From CAYVUI01 sp964454745 (GTDB lineage: Bacteria; Planctomycetota; Phycisphaerae; Sedimentisphaerales; Anaerohalosphaeraceae), in contig CAYVUI010000062.1 in the NCBI GenBank assembly GCA_964454745.1, positions 1 through 28,089 on the forward strand: a DNA stretch of 28,089 nucleotides. Reading direction: 5' to 3'. This document shows, in pieces, positions 22,128 to 28,089 of this stretch. The position numbers were made by a program, and so were the translations under genes. The notes beneath the pieces were generated by a model. That model saw only the letters and a program-made list of their open reading frames with translations. It did no database searches and was not told the DNA's origin. Within the stretch, counting starts at the first letter, position 1, and every line of letters starts with the position of its first letter.

Positions 22128-23630
22128 TTAAGAATCCTTGTTGTTGTTTCCGGCGTTATCGTTTTTGTTGGAGTTGCGTTTGCGTCCGCGGCGGTTCTTG
22201 CGTCGGCGCCTGGATTTATTCTGCTTTTCGCCGCCTTCACCCCCGTTTTGATTCGAGCGGTTGGACCGTCCGCGATTGTTTCGTTGCGACCGATTGTTCT
22301 CGGAGGGTTTGTCTTTGGCTTCGCCGCTTGCGGATTCGCCCTGGGGCTGCTGGCCCTGGTCCTGCGGGTCGGAGCTGTCAGGCTGTGCCTGCGCGTTTTC
22401 AGGGCTGTCCGTGTCATCCTGTGGAAAATCCTCTTCCGGGAAGTCTTGTTCGTTCTGCTCGGGTTTGGGCCGCTGGCGGCTCTTTTGTTCCTGCCCGCGC
22501 GGACGCGGCGACCTTCCGCTGCTTTTGTCGTTTTTCTGTTCGAGACTCTGTGCGACCTCTTCCTGGCTCGCGGGCGAAATCTCCTCGACCGGCCAGGCTT
22601 CCCGGTCGCCGTTATCATACTGCACCACGACAAGCTGCGTCAGAACCTGGGCATCAAAGACCTTGCCGATCCCGTTGGCGGTTTTCACAAAGCTGTTTCG
22701 ACGCGGCATATTCTTCTTCAGATCGCGGTAGGTCTGGTCCTCGTACCGCAGGCAGCACTTGAGCCGTCCGCAGTGGCCCGAAATCTTGGACGGGTCCAGC
22801 GTGGCCTTCTGGAGCTTGGCCATCTTCATATTGACCGGCTCGAGAATCTTGAGGAACCGCTTACAGCAGACTTCCTGCCCGCAGCTTTCAAAGTCGGCGA
22901 GGATGCGTGCCTCGTCGCGGCTGCCGATCTGGCGAAGCTCGATCCGGGTCTGATATTCCTTGGCCAGACGTTTGACCAGCTCACGGAAATCGACCCTGCC
23001 GTCGCTGGTAAAGTAAAAGACGATCCGCTCGCCGCCGAACAGGTGCTCGGAATCGACCAGTTTCATCGGTAAATTCAGCTCGCGTATAAACTTACGGCAG
23101 GTTTTCATCTCTTCTTTCGAGGAGATTTCCAGGTGCCGGGCCTCGTTGAGGTCTTCATGGGTTCCAAACCGCACAAACGCTCCGCCGGAATAGACCGGGC
23201 ACCGCTGTTCGCCCTGGCCGTAATAGTCGGATACCTCCTTGCACGAGCATTTAAACTGGCCGTGGCGGTAATTAAAATTGCCCACGATCCGGCCCAGCTC
23301 CAGCCCGCGGTCGGTTTTCACGACGGCATGCGTCTCGGTGGGCGGGATATGCTTTTCATGGTGCTCGAACCAGCCCAAATGCCCCATAAGTCCATAGCGG
23401 ACAAGCATTTGCTTTGGCGGCTCCTTGTGGGTTTTGTGCTCGTGGCTTTCTTTCGCGGCCGGCTTGGGCGCGGGTTTTCCCTGCGGCTCGGAGGAAGAAT
23501 CGCTTTTTACCGGCTGCTGAGAGGTTTTTTCCGTGTCCGGCTGGGGCTCTGCGGGCGAATTTTCAGCGGTTTGCGGCTGGTTTTCGCCGGATTGCCCAGG
23601 CTCGGCATGATTGTCATTTGGCTGTATCAT
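22128..23630 (-). CDS. ricT: PSP1/RicT (YaaT)-like protein with disordered tails
   Basis: The central region (about residues 70-330) is the PSP1 domain of RicT/YaaT: VVKTDRGLELGRIVG, GSRDEARILADFESCGQEVCCKRFL and SGHCGRLKCCLRYE. In Bacillus this cysteine-rich protein, in a complex with RicA and RicF, carries Fe-S clusters and affects RNase Y-dependent mRNA processing and developmental switches. Here it is extended: a Pro/Glu/Gln/Ser-rich, presumably disordered N-terminus (~1-70) and a C-terminal tail (~360-500) that ends in an Arg/Asn/Lys-rich segment (SRRRRKNRRGRKRN), which probably binds RNA. The RicT symbol is by homology. The gene lies between holB and metG, as in Firmicutes. Confidence 0.88.
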   Translation of the reverse strand: MIQPNDNHAEPGQSGENQPQTAENSPAEPQPDTEKTSQQPVKSDSSSEPQGKPAPKPAAKESHEHKTHKEPPKQMLVRYGLMGHLGWFEHHEKHIPPTETHAVVKTDRGLELGRIVGNFNYRHGQFKCSCKEVSDYYGQGEQRCPVYSGGAFVRFGTHEDLNEARHLEISSKEEMKTCRKFIRELNLPMKLVDSEHLFGGERIVFYFTSDGRVDFRELVKRLAKEYQTRIELRQIGSRDEARILADFESCGQEVCCKRFLKILEPVNMKMAKLQKATLDPSKISGHCGRLKCCLRYEDQTYRDLKKNMPRRNSFVKTANGIGKVFDAQVLTQLVVVQYDNGDREAWPVEEISPASQEEVAQSLEQKNDKSSGRSPRPRGQEQKSRQRPKPEQNEQDFPEEDFPQDDTDSPENAQAQPDSSDPQDQGQQPQGESASGEAKDKPSENNRSQRNNRGRSNRSNQNGGEGGEKQNKSRRRRKNRRGRKRNSNKNDNAGNNNKDS

Positions 23631-23677
23631 AATATCTTATATAGTGCTTCCGATTGAAAATTCCCGTTTTATCCGCG

Positions 23678-23740
23678 GTAAATATCTTCAAGGTAATAAA
23701 TTACAATTTTTCCAGCGGATATTTACTACCCGTAAGGGTA
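23678..23740. promoter_or_regulatory. Structured intergenic region between holB and ricT
   Basis: A perfect 9-bp inverted repeat, GTAAATATC (23678-23686) and GATATTTAC (23718-23726), surrounds about 31 nt. Next to it is a hairpin TACCC-GTAA-GGGTA (23727-23740). On the minus strand both lie upstream of ricT and downstream of holB, so they could be an operator, a leader structure or an RNA-processing site. Confidence 0.4.
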
Positions 23741-23772
23741 TATGCACTTAGAGTTAGGTTGTTTCAACAATT

Positions 23773-24969
23773 TTAAGTAGAAATTGTACCACAACCGCCG
23801 ATGTGAAGCAATAATTCCTCAAAAATTAGCTTTTCGTTCACATTATCGTCCACCCATTTGATATTTTCGTAGATTTTCTGGATGTTGGCCGCGGCCTGGT
23901 CAAGCGTGCAGTTTTGTGCGAATCCCTGGATATCCCGCGGCTGATCGTGGTTAATCCATCCGGAAGCGGCTTTGCCGACATGGAGGCTCTGGATATCCTG
24001 AAAAACGGACATCAGGATATTTAATACCTGTTTCTGGCACTTTCGAGTGACATCTTTTTTCGTCAGTGCCGGTTCGTCGGTCTCGGCGATTTCGTCGGTC
24101 GGCTGCGGCCCGCGGCTCTCGGCTTGTGCCTTTTCTTTTTGTGCCTCGGCAATCGCACCGCTCAAACTTTTGGCCGATTCACCGCAAAACGCGGCAAAAT
24201 CCACGGCTTTGGGCAGCCCGCAGGTGCATATACCGGCGACGATCCGTTGTTTTAGAGCGTACAGATCGACCGTGTCGTCTTTTACCGCCGCCCAGAACAT
24301 CGCCTCGCCGATACTGCCCCGGCACAGCCGGGCGAAATAACGGGCCGCATTGGCCCCGACGCCCTCGCCGCGGAGCTTGTCCACGATAATCGGTTCGTCA
24401 ATCGAACCGAAGGGGATCACCTGGCAGCGCGAGCGGATCGTCGGTAGCATCTGTTCGAGACTGGTGCAAAGCAGCACAATCTTGCAGTAATCCGGCGGCT
24501 CTTCAAGGGCTTTTAGCATCGCGTTCTGGCTCGAACGGTTGAGCCGCTCGGCCTCGCGGATGATATACACCTTGTACGCACCGTGATTCGGGCGAAAATG
24601 CACATCGTCCACCAGGTATCGATCGATCACATCTTTGCGCAGCTCGACCGACTCGGCCTTGCTGTTCTTGCCCTTCTCGGTGAATTTGTAGAGTTCCTTG
24701 GTAATGATCTTCAGGTCCGGGTGGGTCTCGGCGTCGAAGAGCCTGCAGCTCGGGCACTGTCCGCAGGCATCGTGAAAGGGGCCGCCGTTTTGTTCGGTCG
24801 TCTGCCGGTTTTCACACATCAGCATCTGCGCGAAGGCCTGGGCGGTCAGGAATTTGCCAATCCCATCGGGCCCGGTGAAGATGTACGAATGGGCGATGCG
24901 GTCAGCATGTACCGCGCTTTGCAGTACATCGATGGCCCGGTCCTGGCAGATGATCTCGGCAAGTTTCAT
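23773..24969 (-). CDS. holB: DNA polymerase III delta-prime subunit (HolB-like)
   Basis: Delta-prime is a structural subunit of the clamp loader that opens the sliding clamp. The 398-residue protein has an AAA+ fold: the P-loop GPDGIGKF (Lys 39), zinc-module cysteines (Cys 52, 69, 72, 75; CGQCPSC), the LNRSSQNAMLKALEEPP sensor-helix block, and the arginine-finger motif TIRSRCQ. The P-loop ends in GKF instead of GKT/S, consistent with a subunit that does not hydrolyse ATP. A charged Ala/Glu/Gln linker (~285-310) separates the AAA+ part from a C-terminal collar domain. Its ATG overlaps the tmk stop by ATGA. Downstream the gap to ricT is 142 nt. Confidence 0.9.
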   Translation of the reverse strand: MKLAEIICQDRAIDVLQSAVHADRIAHSYIFTGPDGIGKFLTAQAFAQMLMCENRQTTEQNGGPFHDACGQCPSCRLFDAETHPDLKIITKELYKFTEKGKNSKAESVELRKDVIDRYLVDDVHFRPNHGAYKVYIIREAERLNRSSQNAMLKALEEPPDYCKIVLLCTSLEQMLPTIRSRCQVIPFGSIDEPIIVDKLRGEGVGANAARYFARLCRGSIGEAMFWAAVKDDTVDLYALKQRIVAGICTCGLPKAVDFAAFCGESAKSLSGAIAEAQKEKAQAESRGPQPTDEIAETDEPALTKKDVTRKCQKQVLNILMSVFQDIQSLHVGKAASGWINHDQPRDIQGFAQNCTLDQAAANIQKIYENIKWVDDNVNEKLIFEELLLHIGGCGTIST

Positions 24970-25586
24970 TGCAGCGCCTCCAGGGCGGCCTGCACCTGCC
25001 GGGTTACGGTTTCGATGGACTGCGCCGCGTCGATAACGGTGGTGTTCTGCGCCGCTTTGGCAAAGGCCAAAAAGCCCTCGCGCACTTTCTGGTGGTAGGC
25101 CCGGGGCTTTTGCTCCATGCGGTCCAGTTCGCGGTTCATGCGGCTTTGGGCCGTTTCGAGGTCGACATCGAGGATGATCGTCAGGTCCGGCCAGGTGCGG
25201 TCGAGCGTATCGTCGGCGATCTTGAGCACCTTGTCCATGCCGAAGCCGCCGGCGATGCCCTGGTAGGCGGCGGTGCTGCTAAGCCACCGGTCGAGCACGA
25301 TGCATTTGCCCTGCGAAAGGGCCGGCTCGATGACCTCGATCCAGAGCTGGGCCCGGCTGGCCATGTAGAGCATCACTTCCACGTTGTCGCCCATGCCTTC
25401 GTGGTCATTGTCGAGCAGGATGTCCCGGATTTTTTCGCCGATTACGGTTCCGCCCGGGTCGCGCGCGGTGACGACCTCGACGCCGGCGGATTGGATGGTT
25501 TCCACGGCTTTTTTCGTTTGCGTGCTCTTGCCGCAGCCGTCCGGGCCGTCGATCACGATAAATTTGCCTGCGTATTTCGATGCCAA
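24966..25586 (-). CDS. tmk: Thymidylate kinase
   Basis: Tmk phosphorylates dTMP to dTDP for DNA synthesis. Motifs: Walker A GPDGCGKST (residues 14-22), the DP-motif ARDPGGTVIGEKIRDILL, and the VLDRWLSSTAAYQG substrate-binding block, with the family's lid region near RELDRMEQKP. I set the start at TTG 25586, because AAGGGA lies 6 nt upstream and the resulting N-terminus (ASKYAGKFIVIDG) and length (206 residues) fit the family. The open frame continues to 25664 with an ATG at 25622, but neither has a ribosome-binding site. It is the first gene of the tmk-holB-ricT-metG cluster. Confidence 0.93.
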   Translation of the reverse strand: MASKYAGKFIVIDGPDGCGKSTQTKKAVETIQSAGVEVVTARDPGGTVIGEKIRDILLDNDHEGMGDNVEVMLYMASRAQLWIEVIEPALSQGKCIVLDRWLSSTAAYQGIAGGFGMDKVLKIADDTLDRTWPDLTIILDVDLETAQSRMNRELDRMEQKPRAYHQKVREGFLAFAKAAQNTTVIDAAQSIETVTRQVQAALEALQ

Positions 25587-25714
25587 GGTGTATCCCTTAT
25601 TCTTTAGGTTTTCACGGGTCATTTCGTAAGGTGGGATTATAGCAGCCCCCGGGGCGGATGTCACGTATTTTAAATGAGGGACAGGTGCCAGTGAAGCCGC
25701 AGGCTATTATTGAA

Positions 25715-25857
25715 ATAAATTCCCTTTTCTTCTCTCTTTGTTTCGATTACAATCGCGGCCATGGTAAAAGGCAATGGGAATGAAAGGAGCCTGGTACCTG
25801 CAGGGAACTTCATGGTAAAAAAATACTCACCATGAAGAGCTGGAAGTGATTGAAGGT
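25715..25857 (+). repeat. Module-start repeat, copy 1
   Basis: The core 25715-25809 matches 26524-26617 with four substitutions and one single-base indel over about 95 nt. Similarity continues, less well conserved, to about 25857 (ACTCACCAT, GAAG repeats). A TACAAT box (25748-25753) lies 7 nt before ATG 25761. To the left, CAGGTGCCA (25682-25690) is a near inverted match to TGGTACCTG (25792-25800). The rest of 25587-25986 shows no other gene. Confidence 0.88.
25761..25835 (+). CDS. Tiny ORF (24 residues) in repeat copy 1
   Basis: The ORF encodes MVKGNGNERSLVPAGNF followed by MVKKYSP and a stop. Its partner in copy 2 has the same first 16 residues apart from Val/Ile and also ends in KYSP; the length difference is eight whole codons. 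A -10-like TACAAT lies 7 nt before the ATG and no Shine-Dalgarno is present, so it would be leaderless if expressed. I know no family. It may equally be a non-coding part of the repeat. Confidence 0.35.
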   Translation: MVKGNGNERSLVPAGNFMVKKYSP

Positions 25858-25986
25858 TATAATGCTTGATTGGTCAACGCATCCTGCATGACTGGATAAC
25901 TGATAAATACCTAAAAATGAAGCCCCCAGGTAAGGGGTGCGATTTGTAGTTTAAGGCATTCAATTATAAATAACCAAGGTTTTGCT

Positions 25987-26433
25987 ATGTGGGATTACGC
26001 AGAGAATCATCCAGACACATTGGCAGTTTTAACGGCGTGCTGTGCAGCCATAACTATCTTTCTTATTGTAATTTCATGGAATTTAAAGGGTTTTAAGCCT
26101 ACTCACAGGTTTCTCTGGTCTCGTTATCTTAACTTGCTTTCTTTGATTTCGCCGACGATCTCAATGGCTTTTTATTTTTGGGTTTTTATTATTAAAAATG
26201 CCGGTTCTGTCTCACAGCTTAATCCCGCAGGATCTCATGTATGGCACCTATGGACTTGGGCTTGGCCTTATTTGCTTTTGTTAAATTCATTTAGCTTGTT
26301 AATGATTATAGCCAGTGTCATTATTTTCTTTCGTCTCAATCGATATTTAATATTTATCTTAATACGTTTTTTCTCTTTCCTGACAATCATAGGAAGCTTC
26401 ATTGCTGTTTATATGAGATATCCGGACGCATAG
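25987..26433 (+). CDS. Four-helix membrane protein of unknown function (module 1 cargo)
   Basis: The 148-residue protein has about four transmembrane segments (residues ~12-32, ~48-70, ~90-112 and ~120-142), a tryptophan-rich loop (HVWHLWTWAWPY), and short loops. I do not recognise it. AAGG lies about 8 nt before ATG 25987. Base composition is much more AT-rich than in the housekeeping genes to the left, which suggests recent acquisition. It is enclosed by the module-start repeat (copy 1) and the 49-nt end repeat (copy A). Small membrane proteins in such settings can be immunity proteins, holins or orphan cargo; nothing here decides between them. Confidence 0.7.
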   Translation: MWDYAENHPDTLAVLTACCAAITIFLIVISWNLKGFKPTHRFLWSRYLNLLSLISPTISMAFYFWVFIIKNAGSVSQLNPAGSHVWHLWTWAWPYLLLLNSFSLLMIIASVIIFFRLNRYLIFILIRFFSFLTIIGSFIAVYMRYPDA

Positions 26434-26454
26434 TATCGTCCACTTCAAAAAAAT

Positions 26455-26503
26455 ATCCGGGTGATTGAGAATAGGAATTTCAGATTAATGGTGGGTGCAA
26501 CCC
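26455..26503 (+). repeat. Module-end repeat, copy A (49 nt)
   Basis: All 49 bases are identical to 27150-27198. The repeat begins ATCCGGGTGATTGAGAATAG and ends in GGTGGGTGCAACCC. In this copy the following bases give GGTGGGT-GCA-ACCCTCC, a hairpin with one mismatch. It ends 20 nt before the module-start repeat copy 2. Confidence 0.95.
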
Positions 26504-26523
26504 TCCCTGCGAAAATTGTATCT

Positions 26524-26691
26524 ATAAATTCCTTTTCATCTCTCTTTGTTTCGATTACAATCGCGGCCATGGTAAAAGGCAACGGGAATGAAAGGAGTCT
26601 GATACCTGCAGGGAACTCCTCTTCATGGCCTTCGTGTGCTTCTGGTAAAATAAAATACTCACCATAGAAGAACTTGAAGTTCTTGAAGGGT
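26524..26691 (+). repeat. Module-start repeat, copy 2
   Basis: Core 26524-26617 is about 95% identical to copy 1. The downstream part differs by a 24-nt insertion and then realigns (ACTCACCAT). Near its end is AAGAACTT-G-AAGTTCTT, a perfect dyad not preserved in copy 1, which could be a protein-binding site. Confidence 0.88.
26569..26667 (+). CDS. Tiny ORF (32 residues) in repeat copy 2
   Basis: The ORF encodes MVKGNGNERSLIPAGN, then a Ser/Trp/Pro/Cys stretch, then KIKYSP. The differences from copy 1 in the shared region are two synonymous changes, one Val-to-Ile change, and an in-frame insertion, as expected if the peptide is selected; three changes are too few for proof. The same TACAAT box stands 7 nt before the ATG. 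The frame also remains open upstream through repeat A to a GTG at 26461, but that extension is unlikely to be used. Confidence 0.35.
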   Translation: MVKGNGNERSLIPAGNSSSWPSCASGKIKYSP

Positions 26692-26721
26692 AAAATTGAT
26701 TTTTCTACAGGACGTGTATAG

Positions 26722-26943
26722 ATGAAGAGAAAAGATATGTCATTTTACATAAAAGGTATTTTTGGAATTTTGAGCTTTCTTCTTTTCATCATTTTAGCAA
26801 TATTAAAGCATTTTCACTTTTCCGTTCTACTTTTCGCATTTTCTCATGGTCTAATAGCCAGCGCAGTTTATTGTAAAATATGTGAACTTTATGATAGCCA
26901 GGGAGAGGAATATAAGAGGTTAACCTATGTAAACAGGAAGTAA
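26722..26943 (+). CDS. Small two-helix membrane protein (module 2 cargo)
   Basis: The 73-residue protein has a basic start (MKRKDMSFYIKG), two hydrophobic helices (~10-28 and ~33-52) and a charged tail (CELYDSQGEEYKRLTYVNRK). AGGA lies about 9 nt before ATG 26722. The family is not recognised. It is unrelated in sequence to the 148-residue protein in module 1, although both occupy the same place after the start repeat. The AT-rich composition again differs from the rest of the window. Confidence 0.6.
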   Translation: MKRKDMSFYIKGIFGILSFLLFIILAILKHFHFSVLLFAFSHGLIASAVYCKICELYDSQGEEYKRLTYVNRK

Positions 26944-26968
26944 GTATTGTGTTCTTTGGATCCTGCCG

Positions 26969-27163
26969 ATGATTTTCTTTTCGTGTGCTGTTTTATCTTT
27001 ATATTTTCTTTCATTCATGGGTGTGCTTATTTTTTCTGGATTGTTTATTGCTTTTAACGACGCTTGTAGGATTCAACAGCTTTTTGTCATGCAGAAAAAA
27101 GCATTGGGTAAGTTGGGAGAAACAAGCAAGATGTCTATCTCAGAAATGCATCCGGGTGATTGA
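26969..27163 (+). CDS. Small membrane protein ending inside repeat copy B
   Basis: The 64-residue frame has one long hydrophobic region (residues ~1-30: MIFFSCAVLSLYFLSFMGVLIFSGLFIAF as two short helices) and a polar tail. It follows the 73-residue gene by 25 nt. There is no good ribosome-binding site, so it may be translated by coupling or be a fragment. The last codons (HPGD, stop) come from the 49-nt repeat itself, implying that the repeat joined or replaced the original 3' end. Function is unknown. Confidence 0.4.
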   Translation: MIFFSCAVLSLYFLSFMGVLIFSGLFIAFNDACRIQQLFVMQKKALGKLGETSKMSISEMHPGD

Positions 27164-27198
27164 GAATAGGAATTTCAGATTAATGGTGGGTGCAACCC
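27150..27198 (+). repeat. Module-end repeat, copy B (49 nt)
   Basis: Identical at all 49 positions to 26455-26503. Here the adjoining bases complete a perfect hairpin, GGTGGGT-GCA-ACCCACC. It overlaps the final codons of the 64-residue ORF. There is no T-tract behind the hairpin, so it is not a standard terminator. Confidence 0.95.
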
Positions 27199-27263
27199 AC
27201 CCAATAAAAGAAAGTTCTATTCTTCTTCTGTGAGTTGTAAATTCACCCCAGCCATACATTGAA

Positions 27264-28089
27264 TCATTGTTTTTTGCAATATTTTGTCAAGGTTTTGATT
27301 AAATTTTCCCCTCGTAATTCCGAGCCTTTGGATACAATAGTACCTTCAGCATCAACCAAAAATAAAGATGGAATGCCGTCAAATTGATACAGTCTTGCTA
27401 ACTCATTATAGTTGCCGAAAAGCTGCCGCCATTGTATTTCATTCTTCTGGATGTAAGCTTTAACCCTCTCTTTATCATCATTCACGGCGATCCCGATAAT
27501 TTCAAAGTTTTCACCCTTGAATTGAGAATAAGCTTCCTTTAAATAACGTGTCTCACCTACACATGGGCCGCACCATGTCGCCCAGAAGTCCAATAAGAGC
27601 ATCTTGCCCCTGTTTTGTGACAATACGAATTCTTTTGAGTCAAGCGTAAGGCACTTGAAATCGGGGGCAGGAGACCCAATTTCCACAGGCAGGAAATCCG
27701 ACTTTTTAAGAGTGATGAAATCGCCCATCCGGCCGATTTTATGCAGTTCATATGTTTCACCTTTTAACGTGAATGGCTGGTAGAGACGGGCACGAAAAGT
27801 CCGTGCATCAAATTTCGAGATCTTGTTCATATTGATTTGTATTTGTGACCCCCTGTCATACTCAAGCTGTGGAATTAGGTTGGTCAAAATCAAAGGATAG
27901 TTGTCGTTTTCGATTTTAATTGAACCATATTTAACATTCTCAATTGAGTAAAAATAAAGAAACGATCCGCCATTGGTCCTTGTTTTGGTAAATCGTACAG
28001 GCACTTTGACTGTTCTGACTTGTTTTCCGTCATAAATAGGGCTTGCTGAATAAGCCCTAATTTCTATTTTACTGAGTTTCTCAGGCGGC
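27264..28089 (-). CDS. TlpA/ResA-type thioredoxin-domain protein, N-terminus beyond right edge
   Basis: The frame is open from stop 27264 to the window edge (27.5 kb side), so the N-terminus is missing; a GTG at 28004 is internal. The C-terminal ~145 residues are a TlpA-like redoxin domain: IGSPAPDFKCLTLDSKEF, then FWATWCGPCVGETRYL with the active-site WCGPC, IGIAVNDD, and the cis-Pro block DGIPSLFLVDAEGTIVSKG. Before it lies a beta-rich region of at least 130 residues of unknown fold. Such proteins usually reduce disulfides outside the cytoplasm and are often lipid- or membrane-anchored, which cannot be seen here. It converges on module 2; no T-rich terminator is evident between them. Confidence 0.85.
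   Translation of the reverse strand, partial: PPEKLSKIEIRAYSASPIYDGKQVRTVKVPVRFTKTRTNGGSFLYFYSIENVKYGSIKIENDNYPLILTNLIPQLEYDRGSQIQINMNKISKFDARTFRARLYQPFTLKGETYELHKIGRMGDFITLKKSDFLPVEIGSPAPDFKCLTLDSKEFVLSQNRGKMLLLDFWATWCGPCVGETRYLKEAYSQFKGENFEIIGIAVNDDKERVKAYIQKNEIQWRQLFGNYNELARLYQFDGIPSLFLVDAEGTIVSKGSELRGENLIKTLTKYCKKQ

Noticed and set aside
26461..26667. A single 68-residue gene starting at GTG 26461
   Set aside because: Its first third is the 49-nt repeat, which also occurs in another context at 27150; the likely start, if any, is ATG 26569.
26455..27198. Integron-type attC cassette array
   Set aside because: Modular cargo and repeats overlapping a stop codon suggested it, but the repeats lack the paired RYYYAAC/GTTRRRY core sites and no integrase gene is visible.

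Overview
The window looks like a planctomycete chromosome, most likely class Phycisphaerae (Sedimentisphaerales-like). This placement is an inference from gene content: a secreted dockerin-type protein, a DUF2617-type protein, a Minf_1886-family protein, several membrane/coiled-coil proteins I cannot assign to a wider family, and moderately high-GC housekeeping genes. No rRNA, tRNA or CRISPR array was seen.

Layout. (1) Positions 1-417 hold the start of a secreted glycoside-hydrolase-like gene leaving the left edge. (2) Positions 606-3666 are a thiamine (thiazole branch) operon: promoter, TPP riboswitch with a recognisable terminator/antiterminator platform, then thiF-thiS-thiG-thiH. thiH is bracketed by a 27-nt inverted repeat that overlaps the stop codons of thiG, thiH and pgsA. 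(3) pgsA and rimO follow on the minus strand. (4) A plus-strand secretin-like lipoprotein with a very long TolA-like coiled-coil tail comes next, then an endonuclease III-like glycosylase (minus), a CPBP membrane protease (plus), a DUF2617-type protein (plus) and two minus-strand envelope/secreted proteins. (5) Positions 12425-13448 hold a small conserved-looking coiled-coil gene flanked by structured or relic DNA, followed by clpC, which is split only by a 10-N assembly gap. (6) A small membrane protein, an RNase H-PurN fusion and a C4 zinc-ribbon coiled-coil protein lie on the minus strand; an M20 peptidase on the plus strand looks leaderless. (7) Positions 25586-19704 (minus) form a compact housekeeping cluster, tmk-holB-ricT/PSP1-metG-Minf_1886, resembling the tmk-holB-yaaT-metS neighbourhood of Firmicutes.

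(8) From about 25,680 to the right edge the DNA becomes visibly AT-richer and gene style changes. Two tandem modules share the same ends but carry different small membrane proteins: each begins with a ~95-nt repeat (about 95% identical) containing a -10-like box directly before a tiny ORF, and each ends with an identical 49-nt repeat carrying a hairpin. A TlpA/ResA-type thioredoxin-domain protein enters from the right edge on the minus strand. This modular region is the best candidate here for something undescribed.

Functions connect mainly within clusters: the thi genes make the thiazole moiety under TPP feedback; tmk/holB/ricT/metG are co-transcribed information-processing genes; the remaining genes are singletons. 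All functional calls are from reading motifs and known family features; no database search was run.
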